Below are positions 17,319-28,287 of a DNA stretch of 64,000 bases, piece after piece. This stretch comes from Actinopolyspora biskrensis (GTDB lineage Bacteria; Actinomycetota; Actinomycetes; Mycobacteriales; Pseudonocardiaceae): the NCBI RefSeq assembly GCF_013408175.1, contig NZ_JACBYW010000006.1, positions 372,001 through 436,000 of the forward strand, written 5' to 3'. Numbering within the stretch: position 1 is the first letter of the stretch; every line of letters begins with the position of its first letter. The translations under genes were made by a program, and so were the position numbers. The notes below the pieces were generated by a model that saw only the letters and a program-made list of their open reading frames with translations, did no database searches and had not been told where the DNA came from.

Positions 17319-18272
17319 CTAGCTGATCGAAAGGGCTATACCGTCCAGTATGTCGTGCTCACTGACAGTGATCTCACCGATCCCGGAGCGCTCCGCGAGC
17401 TCGGCGGCCAACACCCCGAGCACCAGAGCGCCACCCCCGATCACGTCCACCCGTCCCGGATGCATCGGCCCGATCGCCGCACGCTGCTCGTGATCCATCT
17501 CCAACAGCTCCCGCTCGGTCCGGTCCACCCCGTCCCGCGACAACCGCGAGAGGTGGATGGCGGAGGGGTCGTACTCCGAGAGCCCCAGCGAGATCGCCGA
17601 GAGCGTGGTGACGGTGCCCGCCACCCCGACCCACCGGCGCGCCCCGGACACGTCCACCGCCGCGAAGGCCTCGTCCAGGGTCCGCCTGGTCACCTCGTTG
17701 GCCGAGCTCACCTCCTCCGCGGTGGCCGGGTCGCTGTGCAGGCAGCGCTCGGTGAGCCGCACCGACCCCACGTCCGCGGAGTACGAGCCGAGGATCTCGG
17801 CGTCCTTGCCGTCCCAGTGCCCCAGCACCAGCTCGGTCGAGCCCCCGCCCACGTCGGTCACCAGGAACGGCCCGTCGTCCGGATCCAGGTCCCCGACCGC
17901 TCCGACGAACGAGAGCCGCGCCTCCTCCTCGCCGGTGATGACCTCGGCCTCGACCCCGAGGGTCTCGCGGACCATCTCGAAGAAGTCCGCGCGGTTGGCC
18001 GCGTCCCTGGTCGCCGAGGTCGCCACCATCCGCGTGCTCCCGGCGCCCGACTCCCGAATGCTCTCGTCGTAGTCGTGCAGCGCCGCGCGGGTGCGTTCCA
18101 GGGCCTCGTCGGCGAGCCTGCCCGTGGCGTCGACCCCCTGCCCCAGCCGGACGATCCGCATCTCGCGCCGCACGTCGCGCAGGCTGCGCGTGCCGTCGTC
18201 GTGCACCGTCACGTCGGCGATCAGCAGGCGTATCGAGTTCGTCCCGCAGTCGATCGCGGCTACGCGTGGCAT
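17319..18272 (-). CDS. ppx: Exopolyphosphatase/GppA phosphatase family protein (Ppx)
   Basis: A 317-residue actin-like ATPase-fold protein acting on polyphosphate and/or (p)ppGpp. The phosphate-1 motif is AAIDCGTNSIRLLIAD; the conserved ATSATRDAANR and the second glycine motif VTDVGGGSTEL are intact; GVAGTVTTLSAI is also present. It is the short two-domain form usual in actinobacteria (Rv1026-like). The ATG at 18272 has AGGAGG upstream. In relatives it follows eno-ftsB-DUF501 directly; here an AidB-like gene and a lytic transglycosylase intervene. Confidence 0.92.
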   Translation of the reverse strand: MPRVAAIDCGTNSIRLLIADVTVHDDGTRSLRDVRREMRIVRLGQGVDATGRLADEALERTRAALHDYDESIRESGAGSTRMVATSATRDAANRADFFEMVRETLGVEAEVITGEEEARLSFVGAVGDLDPDDGPFLVTDVGGGSTELVLGHWDGKDAEILGSYSADVGSVRLTERCLHSDPATAEEVSSANEVTRRTLDEAFAAVDVSGARRWVGVAGTVTTLSAISLGLSEYDPSAIHLSRLSRDGVDRTERELLEMDHEQRAAIGPMHPGRVDVIGGGALVLGVLAAELAERSGIGEITVSEHDILDGIALSIS

Positions 18273-18461
18273 CAAGTCCTCCTGGTTCGGTTCCGGCGGA
18301 ACGACCGCGCGGCTGTCCCGTGGCCCGCGCCGTCCGTGATCACGCGCGGGCGGAGAGCGCGGATCACGGCGCGACGCGTCCGGTCGTTCGTCCGCGCGTC
18401 GCGGCCCACGCTATGCGAGCGGGGTTCCCGGCCGCGGCCCCGCCTGTCCACCGAGCCGACA

Positions 18462-18475
18462 GTTTCGCGCGAAAC
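18462..18475. promoter_or_regulatory. parS-like palindrome GTTTCGCGCGAAAC (copy 1)
   Basis: A perfect 14-bp palindrome, differing from the classical parS core GTTTCACGTGAAAC at two symmetric positions. It lies between ppx and the lytic transglycosylase gene. A 26-bp stretch (18455-18480) recurs with one mismatch at 59692-59717. Either a ParB/Noc-type site or a member of a short repeat. Confidence 0.4.
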
Positions 18476-18486
18476 GTTCCAAGCGG

Positions 18487-19845
18487 TCAGGAGCCGGTGT
18501 CAGCGGCGGAGGACGGCTCCGGGGCGGAGGAACCACGCTCGCGCCAGCTCCCGGAGGGCGCGGAGGGATGCGATTCCGCGGAGGACTCGGAGGCGGGCGC
18601 GGGTGCCCGCGAGGTCCGGTTCGGTTCCGAGGGCTCCGCCCCGCCCCCGTCGGAAGTCTCCGGAGCCCGCGTCCGGGACGGCCGCTCCGAACCGGCCGGA
18701 TCCTCCCCGCCACCGCCCCGCGAAGGCGCGGGGACCAGCGGGGAGAACGCCTCGCGCCCCGAATCGCCGGACGGTCCGGGCGCGGGCGAGAGCGGGGGGA
18801 ACTCCGGACGTTGCCCCGACCGCTCGGGCTCCGTCCGCTCCGAGGTCTCCGGACTCGAGCTCCCCGCCTCCGGCAGCACCACCTCGTCCACCTCGGGAGC
18901 CGGATCCGTGGGCACGGGCAGAACCCCCGTCCGGTAGGCGGTGGCCCAGCCGAGCACCTCGCGCACGTAGCTCTCGGAGTGGTTGTACCGGAACACGGCG
19001 CGGGCCAGGTCCCGCGGCCGGTTCAGGTCGCCCCCCGCGTCGCACAGGTAGCGGGCCGCCGCCAGGGCCGCGTCGTGCACGTTGTGGGGGCTGCTCACCC
19101 CGTCACCGTCGCCGTCTGCCCCGTAACGCCTCCAGGTGGAGGGCAGGAACTGCATGGGGCCGACCGCGCGGTCCCAGACCGGATCCCCGTCCAGCTCACC
19201 CGAATCCGTGTCCGGGACGGCCGCGAGGTCCTCGCCACCGTCCAGGCGCGGCCCCAGGATCGCGGTCGCCGTCGTCCCCGTGCCGTCCACCCGGCCGGAA
19301 CCGGCGTGCCCGGACTCGGCCCTGCCGATCGCGGCCAGCACCGACCAGCGCAGTCCGCAGGAGGGGTCGGTCTCGGCCGTTCCCCGCGCGGCACCGCGGT
19401 AGGCCCGCAGCACCGGCTCCGGCACCCCGAGCGGCCCGTCCGGCACGTCGACGGCCTCCTCCGAGTCCGGATCGCGCAGCGCGGCACTGTCCCGCAGCAG
19501 CCGCACACCGGGCTCCTGCCGTTCGGGGACCCGCCCGCTCGCCCCCAGCCCCCGGGGCACACCGGAGTCCCCCGGGGCGCTCTTCCCGGCGAACCAGGTC
19601 GCCGTCAGGGCATTGGCACCTCCGACCAGCACGAAGGGGAGCAGCAGCCCGAACAGCAGCAGCAGCGTCCCTCCCGGGGAGACCCCGCGTGCTCGACGTC
19701 CGCGGGCGGACCGGTCGCTTCCGGCAGGGTGCGACCACCAGGACCGCTGGGGCCGGCGCCGCCACGGCGCTGGTCTGTTCCGACGCGCCACGTCCTGTCC
19801 CCCCACCTGCTCGCTTCCCGAGGTGCCTACACCCGGCGATTGCAC
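18487..19845 (-). CDS. Membrane-anchored lytic murein transglycosylase with Pro/Ser-rich tail
   Basis: A 452-residue protein. One TM segment (TLLLLFGLLLPFVLVGGA) follows a basic cytoplasmic N-terminus, then an MltB-type (SLT_2) transglycosylase domain: AAIGRAESGHAGSGR carries the probable catalytic Glu, AVGPMQFLPSTWRRYG and LAAARYLCDAGGDL are characteristic, and a Gly-Tyr/Asn segment YNHSESYVREVLGWA follows. The last 160 residues are disordered, rich in Pro, Ser and Glu, probably spanning the wall. It cleaves peptidoglycan glycan strands to anhydro-muropeptides. The GTG at 19845 is the best start available. It is the most elaborated of three such enzymes in the window. Confidence 0.88.
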   Translation of the reverse strand: MQSPGVGTSGSEQVGGQDVARRNRPAPWRRRPQRSWWSHPAGSDRSARGRRARGVSPGGTLLLLFGLLLPFVLVGGANALTATWFAGKSAPGDSGVPRGLGASGRVPERQEPGVRLLRDSAALRDPDSEEAVDVPDGPLGVPEPVLRAYRGAARGTAETDPSCGLRWSVLAAIGRAESGHAGSGRVDGTGTTATAILGPRLDGGEDLAAVPDTDSGELDGDPVWDRAVGPMQFLPSTWRRYGADGDGDGVSSPHNVHDAALAAARYLCDAGGDLNRPRDLARAVFRYNHSESYVREVLGWATAYRTGVLPVPTDPAPEVDEVVLPEAGSSSPETSERTEPERSGQRPEFPPLSPAPGPSGDSGREAFSPLVPAPSRGGGGEDPAGSERPSRTRAPETSDGGGAEPSEPNRTSRAPAPASESSAESHPSAPSGSWRERGSSAPEPSSAADTGS

Positions 19846-19975
19846 ACCATGCGCGTCCTGCTCGCCCGGTGATCAGCACTCGAAGCGGGCCGAGCGCTCC
19901 GAGAACCGTCCGGTTCGGCCGTTTCCGCTCCACTACCACTACTGTTCGGTAACCGATGTGGCCTACCCTTCCGAC

Positions 19976-21640
19976 ATGAGGCTCAACGCAGAGCGGGAAC
20001 ACGCCCCCGCACCGGCCGAAACGCACGAGGTGCGCAACCAGCCGCCCCCGCTGGACGACTTCGACCCGCTGGCCTGCGACCCCGCGCTGCGGGAGGCGCT
20101 GACCGCGCAGGGCGCGCAGGACCGGGTGGAGTCGCTCCGCCCGTTGGCCCGGCGGGCCGGTTCGGCCGAGGCACGCGAGCACGGCAGGCTCGCCAACGCG
20201 CACCCTCCCGTGCTGCACAGCCACGACCGCTACGGCCACCGCGTCGACGAGGTCGAGTTCCACCCGTCCTGGCACCGGCTCATGGGCGAGGCGGTCTCCT
20301 CCGGCCTGCACGCCTCGCCCTGGTCCCCCGGCGCCACCGCCGGGCAACACCTCGCCCGCGCGGCGGGCTTCTACCTGTGGTCCCAGGCCGAGGCCGGACA
20401 CGGCTGCCCCGTCTCGATGACCTTCGCCTCGGTCCCCGCGCTGCGCCACAGCCCCGAGCTGGCCGAGCACTACGAACCGGGGCTGCGTTCCACGCGGTAC
20501 GACTTCGGGGTGCGGCACCCGGAGCGGAAGGCCGGGCTGCTCGCCGGCATGTCCATGACCGAGAAGCAGGGCGGCTCCGACGTCCGCGCCAACAGCACGA
20601 CCGCCGAACCGCTGTCCGACGGCAGCTACCGCGTCGTCGGCCACAAGTGGTTCACCTCGGCCCCGATGAACGACCTGTTCCTCACGCTCGCGCAGACCCC
20701 CGGCGGGCTGAGCTGCCTGCTGGTCCCCCGGGTGCTGCCGGACGACACCCGCAACGCGATCCGGTTGCAACGCCTCAAGGACAAGCTCGGCAACAAGTCC
20801 AACGCCTCGGCCGAGCTCGAGTACACCGGCGCGATCGGGTGGCTGGTCGGCGAGGAGGGACGCGGGGTGCGCAGCATCATCGACATGGTCTCGATGACCA
20901 GGATGGACTGCGTGCTCGGCTCCGCGGCCAACATGAGGATCGCGCTGTCCGAGGCGACCCACCACGCCGCGCACCGCTCCGCGTTCGGCGAGCGGCTCGA
21001 CCGGACGCCGTTGATGGGCACGGTGCTCACCGAGCTCGCGGTCGAGTCCGAGGCGGCCGTCGCACTCGGGATGCGGCTCGCCGCGGCCACCGACCGGGGA
21101 CAGCGCGGGCAGCGCGCCGAGCTCGACCTGCTGCGGCTCGTGCTGCCCGCGTCGAAGTACTACGTGTGCAAGCGCGCCCCGACCGTCATCGCCGAGGCGC
21201 TGGAGTGCCTCGGCGGGAACGGTTACGTCGAGGAGTCCGGGCTGCCCCGGCTGTACCGGGAGGCCCCGCTGATGTCCGTCTGGGAGGGAGCGGGCAACGT
21301 GACCGCGCTGGACACACTACGCGCGCTGCACAAGCAACCGGAGACGGCGGAGCGTCTGCTGGAGGAGCTCGAGCTCGCCTCCGGAATGGACGAACGCTAC
21401 GACCGCGCCGTCCGGTCGCTCCGCGCGGAGCTCACCGATCCGCAGCCCGCCCGCGCCAGGAGGCTGGCCGAACTGCTCACGCAGACCGTGCAGGCGGGGT
21501 TGCTGCTGCGCGGCTCCCCCGAGGAGGTCTCCGACACCTTCCTGGCGACCCGGCTGGAGGCAACGGGCAGCACGCCGGGGACGTCGGGAGTCGCTTCCCG
21601 GCAACTGCTCGACCGGGTCACCCCGAAGAGTGAAAGGTGA
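19976..21640 (+). CDS. Acyl-CoA dehydrogenase family protein, AidB-like
   Basis: A 554-residue flavoprotein. The N-terminal HEVRNQPPPL start, the FAD-binding segment MSMTEKQGGSDVRANST, the VVGHKWFTSAP stretch and the C-terminal ECLGGNGYVEESGLPRLYRE match AidB/DNA-alkylation-response acyl-CoA dehydrogenases rather than short-chain beta-oxidation enzymes (usual length about 540, as here). Role in alkylation stress is known for E. coli AidB; in actinobacteria it is inferred. The ATG at 19976 begins the conserved region. It is inserted, on the opposite strand, into the otherwise conserved eno-ppx block. Confidence 0.88.
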   Translation: MRLNAEREHAPAPAETHEVRNQPPPLDDFDPLACDPALREALTAQGAQDRVESLRPLARRAGSAEAREHGRLANAHPPVLHSHDRYGHRVDEVEFHPSWHRLMGEAVSSGLHASPWSPGATAGQHLARAAGFYLWSQAEAGHGCPVSMTFASVPALRHSPELAEHYEPGLRSTRYDFGVRHPERKAGLLAGMSMTEKQGGSDVRANSTTAEPLSDGSYRVVGHKWFTSAPMNDLFLTLAQTPGGLSCLLVPRVLPDDTRNAIRLQRLKDKLGNKSNASAELEYTGAIGWLVGEEGRGVRSIIDMVSMTRMDCVLGSAANMRIALSEATHHAAHRSAFGERLDRTPLMGTVLTELAVESEAAVALGMRLAAATDRGQRGQRAELDLLRLVLPASKYYVCKRAPTVIAEALECLGGNGYVEESGLPRLYREAPLMSVWEGAGNVTALDTLRALHKQPETAERLLEELELASGMDERYDRAVRSLRAELTDPQPARARRLAELLTQTVQAGLLLRGSPEEVSDTFLATRLEATGSTPGTSGVASRQLLDRVTPKSER

Positions 21641-21781
21641 CCCGATCACGCGGCGCCAGCCGCGAGCGCTCCGAGCCCGCGCAGTCGGCACCGCCGCGAG
21701 CAACCCGAGTCGCCACGAAAACCCGGACTGGAGCTCCCGCCCAGGGGGTCACGCCAACGCAGGCGCTTGCGATCCTGAGCC

Positions 21782-21896
21782 ATCGGCACCGCCGCGGGTT
21801 CTCAGTCGAGCGCCCGGCGAGGACGGCCCCGACGTTGTGTAGGCCGCTGCCCGATGTCGGGGCACCCGCAGCCGGGCGCCGACTGAGGTTCCGCCA
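21782..21896 (+). repeat. Palindromic intergenic repeat, single unit (copy 2)
   Basis: One unit of the dispersed repeat in forward orientation: starts with GGCACCGCCG and GGTTCTCAG, has CCCCGACGTTGTG pairing with CGATGTCGGGG across TAGGCCGCT, and ends GACTGAGGTTCCGCCA. A degenerate upstream piece (21690-21710) repeats GCAGTCGGCACCGCCG. It fills the gap between convergent aidB-like and DUF501 genes. Confidence 0.7.
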
Positions 21897-21931
21897 CCGG
21901 CACCGCCACGCAGCAAGAGCCGCGCACCCCC

Positions 21932-22453
21932 CTAAAACCGGAAGAGTTCCGCGGCGTCGGAGGGCCAGCGCCGCGCGACGGTCTCCAGCCCCTCGTCGCC
22001 GAACGGGTTCACCCCGGGCCCCTTGGCCAGCGCGTGGGCCACGTGCACGTGCAGGCACTTGACCCTGCCGGGCATTCCTCCCGCGCTCACCTCGGTGCCC
22101 AGCGGTTCGAGCGCGTCCCGCTCGGCCAGGTACTCCCGGTGCGCCCGCAGGTAACGTTCGGCGAGGTCCTCGTCTGTGGACAGCCGGTCGGTCATCTCCC
22201 GCATCACGCCCTCGGACTCCAGGGTGGACACCAGGGTGACCAGCCTGGGGGACGTGAGGTAGTACAACGTCGGAAAAGGGGTCCCGTCCGGCAGGCGCGG
22301 GCTGGTGCGCACCACGGTCGGCTCTCCCGAAGCGTCCCTCGTGACCACGTCCCGCATTCCGCGGGGCGGACGTCCGAGCTGCCTGCGCACGACCTCCCGG
22401 TCGTGCTCGTCCGCGGTGGGGCCACCGGGCGGTTCCAGACCCGACACGGTCAC
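21932..22453 (-). CDS. DUF501 domain protein
   Basis: A 173-residue conserved actinobacterial protein of unknown function (Rv1025-like). Motifs seen: REVVRRQLGRPPRGMRDV, the LPDGTPFPTLYYLTSPRL segment, and the C-terminal VKCLHVHVAHALAKGPGVNP with a Cys and two His that could bind metal. The start is a GTG at 22453 in a GTGA overlap with the ftsB stop, with GGAGGGG just upstream, so it is coupled to ftsB. Its constant position next to ftsB and ppx suggests a role in division or envelope metabolism (inference). Confidence 0.88.
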   Translation of the reverse strand: MTVSGLEPPGGPTADEHDREVVRRQLGRPPRGMRDVVTRDASGEPTVVRTSPRLPDGTPFPTLYYLTSPRLVTLVSTLESEGVMREMTDRLSTDEDLAERYLRAHREYLAERDALEPLGTEVSAGGMPGRVKCLHVHVAHALAKGPGVNPFGDEGLETVARRWPSDAAELFRF

Positions 22454-22992
22454 TTCCCCTCCCCTCCGGTCAGGCTCTTCCAAAGATTCTGGTACCAGGG
22501 CTTCTCCTCCGAGTCCCCGTCCTCGCCCCCGGAATCACCGGGGGACGTTGACGGCAGGTGGACGATGTAGGGGGTCTCCCCCGGACGGACGTAGCCGAGC
22601 CGCTCTCGCGCCTCCGTCTCCAGCCGCTGCGGCTCGGACAGCTCCGTCTTCCGCTCGGCGAGCCGCTGCACCTCCTCGCCCAGCTGGTGCTCCCGGTTCT
22701 CCAGGTCGGCCAGCTCGTCACGCTGACCGAGATAGGTCCGCAACGGCACGGAGACGCTCAACGCCATGGCACAGACGAGAATCGCCAGCACGGCCGCCCG
22801 CCGGGTCGAGGAGAGCTTGAACGCACCACCGGTGCCCGCGGGCGGCCGGGTGCTCTTACCCGACCGCCGCGACACGGCTCTGCCTCCCGATCCCCCGTTC
22901 GGGCGCCGCTCACGCGCCGACTCCCGAGCGCGGCGCGTCGCGTTCACACCGCGCCGTTGCCGATCGCGTTCAGGCGGTCGCCCGGTGGGCAT
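22450..22992 (-). CDS. ftsB: Septum formation initiator (FtsB/DivIC family)
   Basis: A 180-residue bitopic membrane protein. A basic cytoplasmic N-terminus of about 60 residues is followed by one TM segment (AAVLAILVCAMALSVSVPL) and an extracytoplasmic coiled coil (RDELADLENREHQLGEEV) ending in the conserved ERLGYVRPGETPYIV. It should act in the FtsQLB divisome subcomplex. The start at 22992 lies immediately after the eno stop; GTGA overlap with DUF501 downstream. Confidence 0.92.
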   Translation of the reverse strand: MPTGRPPERDRQRRGVNATRRARESARERRPNGGSGGRAVSRRSGKSTRPPAGTGGAFKLSSTRRAAVLAILVCAMALSVSVPLRTYLGQRDELADLENREHQLGEEVQRLAERKTELSEPQRLETEARERLGYVRPGETPYIVHLPSTSPGDSGGEDGDSEEKPWYQNLWKSLTGGEGK

Positions 22993-22995
22993 GGG

Positions 22996-24926
<1,931 letters not shown>

Positions 24927-25034
24927 CCGGTCGGCAGCTTGGTTCGCGTAGGTGCTCGGCTGGTGGGACCTCTCGCGGGCTCTCGTCGCGTGTACCTCGA
25001 CCTCGAGTAGCCACATCCTCGGTCGGCAACGCGC

Positions 25035-25868
25035 TCACTCGCGACGGTTCCCCGCGTCCGCGTAGGTCTCCGCCAGCGCGAAGACCTTCTTCGCGTAGGA
25101 GGCCGAGTTGTTGTACGAAAGCACACCCGACCACCACCCCTCTCCCGTTCGCATGTCCCGTCCCCCCGCGCAGAGGTAGCGCGCGGCGGCCATGGCGGCG
25201 TCGTCCAGGTCGTGCGGATCCCCGACACCGTCGCCGTTGCCGTCGGTGCTCCACTTCGCCCAGGTGGAGGGGATGAACTGCATGGGACCGACGGCCCGGT
25301 CGTGCACCGGATCCCCGTCCAGGGCCCCGTCGTCGGTGTCGGTTATCTCCCGCACCTCCGAACCGCCGTCCAGCGGAACCCCGATGATCGGGCTGGAGGG
25401 GACCGCGTCCGCCCCCAGCCTGCGCCCGCCGTAGCGACCGTGGTCGGACTCGATCCTGCCGATCCCCGCCAGAGTCGCCCAGTCGATCCGGCAGCCGGGC
25501 CGTCTGTCACGCATGGCCAGGTCCGCCCGGACGTAGGAAACGAGGGCGCGCGCCGGAACGTCCACCACGGCGGCCACCTCGTCGGCCCAGTGCCGCACCG
25601 GATCTCCCCGGTCCGCTCCGTCACCCGCGCCCGGCTCGGCTCCCGGGTTCCTGCCCCCCGGAGGAACGGAGCCCGGTTCCACCTCGGCCGGTTCCACCCG
25701 CGCCTTCGGCGCGGGGCCGGCCTCCGGTGCGGAAGCGGGATCGCCCAGCACCGCGACCAGCCCCACCCCCAGACCGGCCACGAAAAGCACGCTCGAGGCG
25801 AGGGCGACACGGGAGATCACGGCGAGGAAGGCACGGAGACGTGTGGGGTACGGCCCGGGGTTCGCCAT
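25035..25868 (-). CDS. Membrane-anchored lytic transglycosylase (MltB-type)
   Basis: A 277-residue protein with a TM/signal segment (ALASSVLFVAGLGVGLVAVL) and an SLT_2-type domain: GIGRIESDHGRYGG contains the probable catalytic Glu, then IIGVPLDGG, DRAVGPMQFIPSTWAKWS, AAMAAARYLCAGGRDM and YNNSASYAKKVFALA. A short Pro/Glu-rich linker separates anchor and domain. It lies 84 bp downstream of a paralogue at 25953 in the same direction, suggesting tandem duplication. ATG at 25868 gives a sensible N-terminus; the frame can start at 25934. Confidence 0.86.
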   Translation of the reverse strand: MANPGPYPTRLRAFLAVISRVALASSVLFVAGLGVGLVAVLGDPASAPEAGPAPKARVEPAEVEPGSVPPGGRNPGAEPGAGDGADRGDPVRHWADEVAAVVDVPARALVSYVRADLAMRDRRPGCRIDWATLAGIGRIESDHGRYGGRRLGADAVPSSPIIGVPLDGGSEVREITDTDDGALDGDPVHDRAVGPMQFIPSTWAKWSTDGNGDGVGDPHDLDDAAMAAARYLCAGGRDMRTGEGWWSGVLSYNNSASYAKKVFALAETYADAGNRRE

Positions 25869-25952
25869 CGACGACAGGCTACTCGAGCACGTCCGTCCCC
25901 CGTCCACGCGCGGAGAATTCGCGGGACGGGGCATTCGCCGCGTACAGCCCGA

Positions 25953-26765
25953 TCACTCCCTGCGCACGAGATCCCTGCTGCGCTTGCCGTAGTCGTCGGC
26001 GTGGTTGAGCACCTGCTGCACGTAGTCCCCGCTGGCGTTGTAGCGCAGCACCGCGTCCCTGAACTGCTCTGGCTCGCGCAGATCGGTGTCCGCGGAGCAC
26101 AGGTAGTGCGCGGCGGCCAGCGCCGCGTCGTCCATGTCGTCCGGATCCGCTTCCCCGTCGGCATCGGCGTCCCGCCCCCAGGTGCGCCAGGTGCTCGGGA
26201 TGAACTGCAGCGGCCCCACCGCGCGGTCGTAGGTGCTGTCACCGTCCAGTTCCCCCCCGTCGGTGTCCCGAACCAGCCGGATGCCTTCGCTCCCGTCCAG
26301 GACCACGCCCCTGATCGGGGGGTCCGGCCTTCCGGTCCGGTCCAGGTCCGCGCCTCCGTAACGTCCGTGTCCGGATTCGACCGCGCCTATGCCCGCCAGC
26401 ACGGACCAGCTCAACCGGCACTCCGGCCGGGAACGCTCCAGAGCGAGCTCGGCGTAGCCGTAGGCCTCCAGCGCCGTCAACGGGATGTTGAGCTCCTCGG
26501 ACATCGAGTCCGCCCAGCCCTCCAGCAGTTCCTGGGGCCGTTGCCCCCGCTCGACCGCGTCCGTCCCCGGCAACGCGGCCACCCGTGGCGGTCGCACCCC
26601 GTCCGCCGGGGGAGCCGTGGCGGTCGGAAGTCGCTCGCGGGCCGAGTCGTCCTCCTGAAGCACGCTGGCCAGGAACACGAGCACGGCGAACATCACCAAC
26701 CCGGCCAGCAGCCCCATCGAGGGTCTGGATGCATTCCACTGTCGCGGCACGACCGGACCTCCCAT
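25953..26765 (-). CDS. Membrane-anchored lytic transglycosylase (LpqU-like position)
   Basis: A 270-residue protein with one TM segment (GLLAGLVMFAVLVFLASVL) and an MltB-type domain: GIGAVESGHGRYGGADLD, IRGVVLDGS, DRAVGPLQFIPSTWRTWG, AALAAAHYLCSADTDL, YNASGDYVQQVLNHADDYG. In mycobacteria the transglycosylase LpqU (Rv1022) occupies this place between mazG and eno; here there are two in tandem plus a TPR gene. Start ATG at 26765, 132 bp after mazG, same direction. Confidence 0.87.
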   Translation of the reverse strand: MGGPVVPRQWNASRPSMGLLAGLVMFAVLVFLASVLQEDDSARERLPTATAPPADGVRPPRVAALPGTDAVERGQRPQELLEGWADSMSEELNIPLTALEAYGYAELALERSRPECRLSWSVLAGIGAVESGHGRYGGADLDRTGRPDPPIRGVVLDGSEGIRLVRDTDGGELDGDSTYDRAVGPLQFIPSTWRTWGRDADADGEADPDDMDDAALAAAHYLCSADTDLREPEQFRDAVLRYNASGDYVQQVLNHADDYGKRSRDLVRRE

Positions 26766-26897
26766 CACCCTGCCCCAGTGTGCCCGCACGACGGTGTCTC
26801 CACGGCTGATTCGACCGAACGGGTCAGACCGAACGTCACGTTCGCACCTCTCGCGCACTTCGCACGGCGCGCCACCGAACCAGTCGGCCCGGGGGAG

Positions 26898-27902
26898 TCA
26901 CTCCCGCCCCGGCCAGTGTCGCCGCCAGAGCTCGGCGGAGAGCCCGTTCGTGTCCGCTCCGCTCTCCCGCGCGCTCGCCTCGGCGGCGCGGACGCGCTCG
27001 TCGAAGGCCAGCGCCACCGCACGCAGCTCGTCCTCCGGATCCAGCCCGCGGTGCTCGGCGCGGGCCGCGAGGGCGAACAACTCCGCACCGGCCCCGGAGC
27101 CCGCGGGCAGCAGGTCGGCCGGAACACCGGCCCGCCGCGCCCGTTGGGCGAGCTTGGCCGCCAGGGCCACGGCAGGCTGACCGTGCGCGACACCGTCCAC
27201 AGCGGACTCGCGTTGTTTCTCGGCCTGCTTGAGCTCCTCCCAGCGCGCGTGCTGCGACTCGGCGTCGCGCACCGCGTCGTCCGTCGCGAAGACGTGGGGG
27301 TGCCGCGAGACGAGTTTGCTGACCAGCTCGGCGGCCACGGTGTCGACGTCGAACGGGTCCCGCTCGTCCTCGGCCGCCACCCTGGCGTGGAACAGGACCT
27401 GCAACAGCACGTCCCCCAGCTCCTCGCGCATCGCCGCGCGATCACGGCGCTCCAGGGCGTCCAACAACTCGTAGGTCTCCTCGACCAGGTAGGTGCGCAG
27501 GGAGTCGTGGGTCTGCCCCGCGTCCCACGGGCAACCCCCGGGGGAGCGCAACCTGTCCATCACGGTCACCGCGTCGAGCAGCTCCGCGCCGTGCGGCGGC
27601 CGGGGACGTATCAGCGCGGCCCCGGACGACAGCAGTCCCGTGACCGCCTCCGAGTGCTCCTCGGCCGCGATCAGCACCACGGCCTCGTGCCGCGCTTTCT
27701 CCAGCAGTTCGGGGATCCGGGGCGGTTCGGTGGCTCCCGACGCCGCGCGGGCGGACTCCGTGAGCCCCTTGTCCGCGTGGACCGCGGAGGCGGAGCGCAG
27801 CACCGGAACCGCCTCGGCCGGGATCGTGTCCCCCAGGCGGTCGTCGACGAGCACGACGGCACAACCGGTCACGGCGGAAGGCTGTTGGCGAGCGGCATCC
27901 AT
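26898..27902 (-). CDS. mazG: MazG family nucleoside triphosphate pyrophosphohydrolase
   Basis: A 334-residue protein. The N-terminal 130 residues are the poorly conserved actinobacterial extension; the C-terminal NTP-PPase domain shows CPWDAGQTHDSLRTYLVEET, the metal-binding EETYELLDALE and EELGDVLLQVLFHARVA. It hydrolyses (d)NTPs to NMP and pyrophosphate, a house-cleaning and stringent-response-modulating activity. ATG at 27902 is taken as the start because upstream sequence is the palindromic repeat. Order mfd/SurA-like/mazG/transglycosylase/eno is conserved in actinobacteria. Confidence 0.92.
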   Translation of the reverse strand: MDAARQQPSAVTGCAVVLVDDRLGDTIPAEAVPVLRSASAVHADKGLTESARAASGATEPPRIPELLEKARHEAVVLIAAEEHSEAVTGLLSSGAALIRPRPPHGAELLDAVTVMDRLRSPGGCPWDAGQTHDSLRTYLVEETYELLDALERRDRAAMREELGDVLLQVLFHARVAAEDERDPFDVDTVAAELVSKLVSRHPHVFATDDAVRDAESQHARWEELKQAEKQRESAVDGVAHGQPAVALAAKLAQRARRAGVPADLLPAGSGAGAELFALAARAEHRGLDPEDELRAVALAFDERVRAAEASARESGADTNGLSAELWRRHWPGRE

Positions 27903-27966
27903 GCCCGCGATTCTTCCACCGCTTCGAGGAGTAGGTCCGGCGGCTCGGTTTGCGCAGTGGGTCACT

Positions 27967-28246
27967 TGGCGGAACCTCTCGCGGGCGCTCGCTCCGGCGA
28001 GGCCCGACATCGGGTAGCGACCTACACAACGTCGGGGCCGTCCTCGCGAGAGCACCACGAGAGAACCCGCGGCGGCGCGGGTTGCCAGGGCGGATTCTTC
28101 GGCGCCGCCGGCGCCGAAACACCCACCTACGCAGTCGGCACCGCCGGGGGTTCTCAGTCGAGTGCCCGGCGAGGACAGCGCGCCCGTGGCGTAGGTGGCT
28201 ACTCGATGGGCGCTCCCGCAGCCGGGCGCCGACCGAGGTTCCCCCA
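27967..28246. repeat. Palindromic intergenic repeat, inverted pair (copy 3)
   Basis: Same architecture as copy 1. The left unit (27967-28085) is the inverse of the right unit (28130-28246); the central hairpin is TTCGGCGCCG-C-CGGCGCCGAA at 28098-28118. Compared with copy 1, both arms of the central hairpin changed together, keeping pairing. It lies between two same-direction genes, SurA-like and mazG. Confidence 0.75.
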
Positions 28247-28287
28247 CGGAACCACCCACGCAAACCGGCTCCGGGACCCCTTACCGG

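Noticed and set aside
17355-19952. An 865-codon plus-strand frame over ppx and the transglycosylase
   Set aside because: Antisense shadow, Arg/Pro-rich without domains, and it crosses the intergenic gap.
27967-28246. Interpreting the paired repeat as a CRISPR array or IS end
   Set aside because: Only two units in inverted orientation, no regular spacers, no transposase gene nearby.
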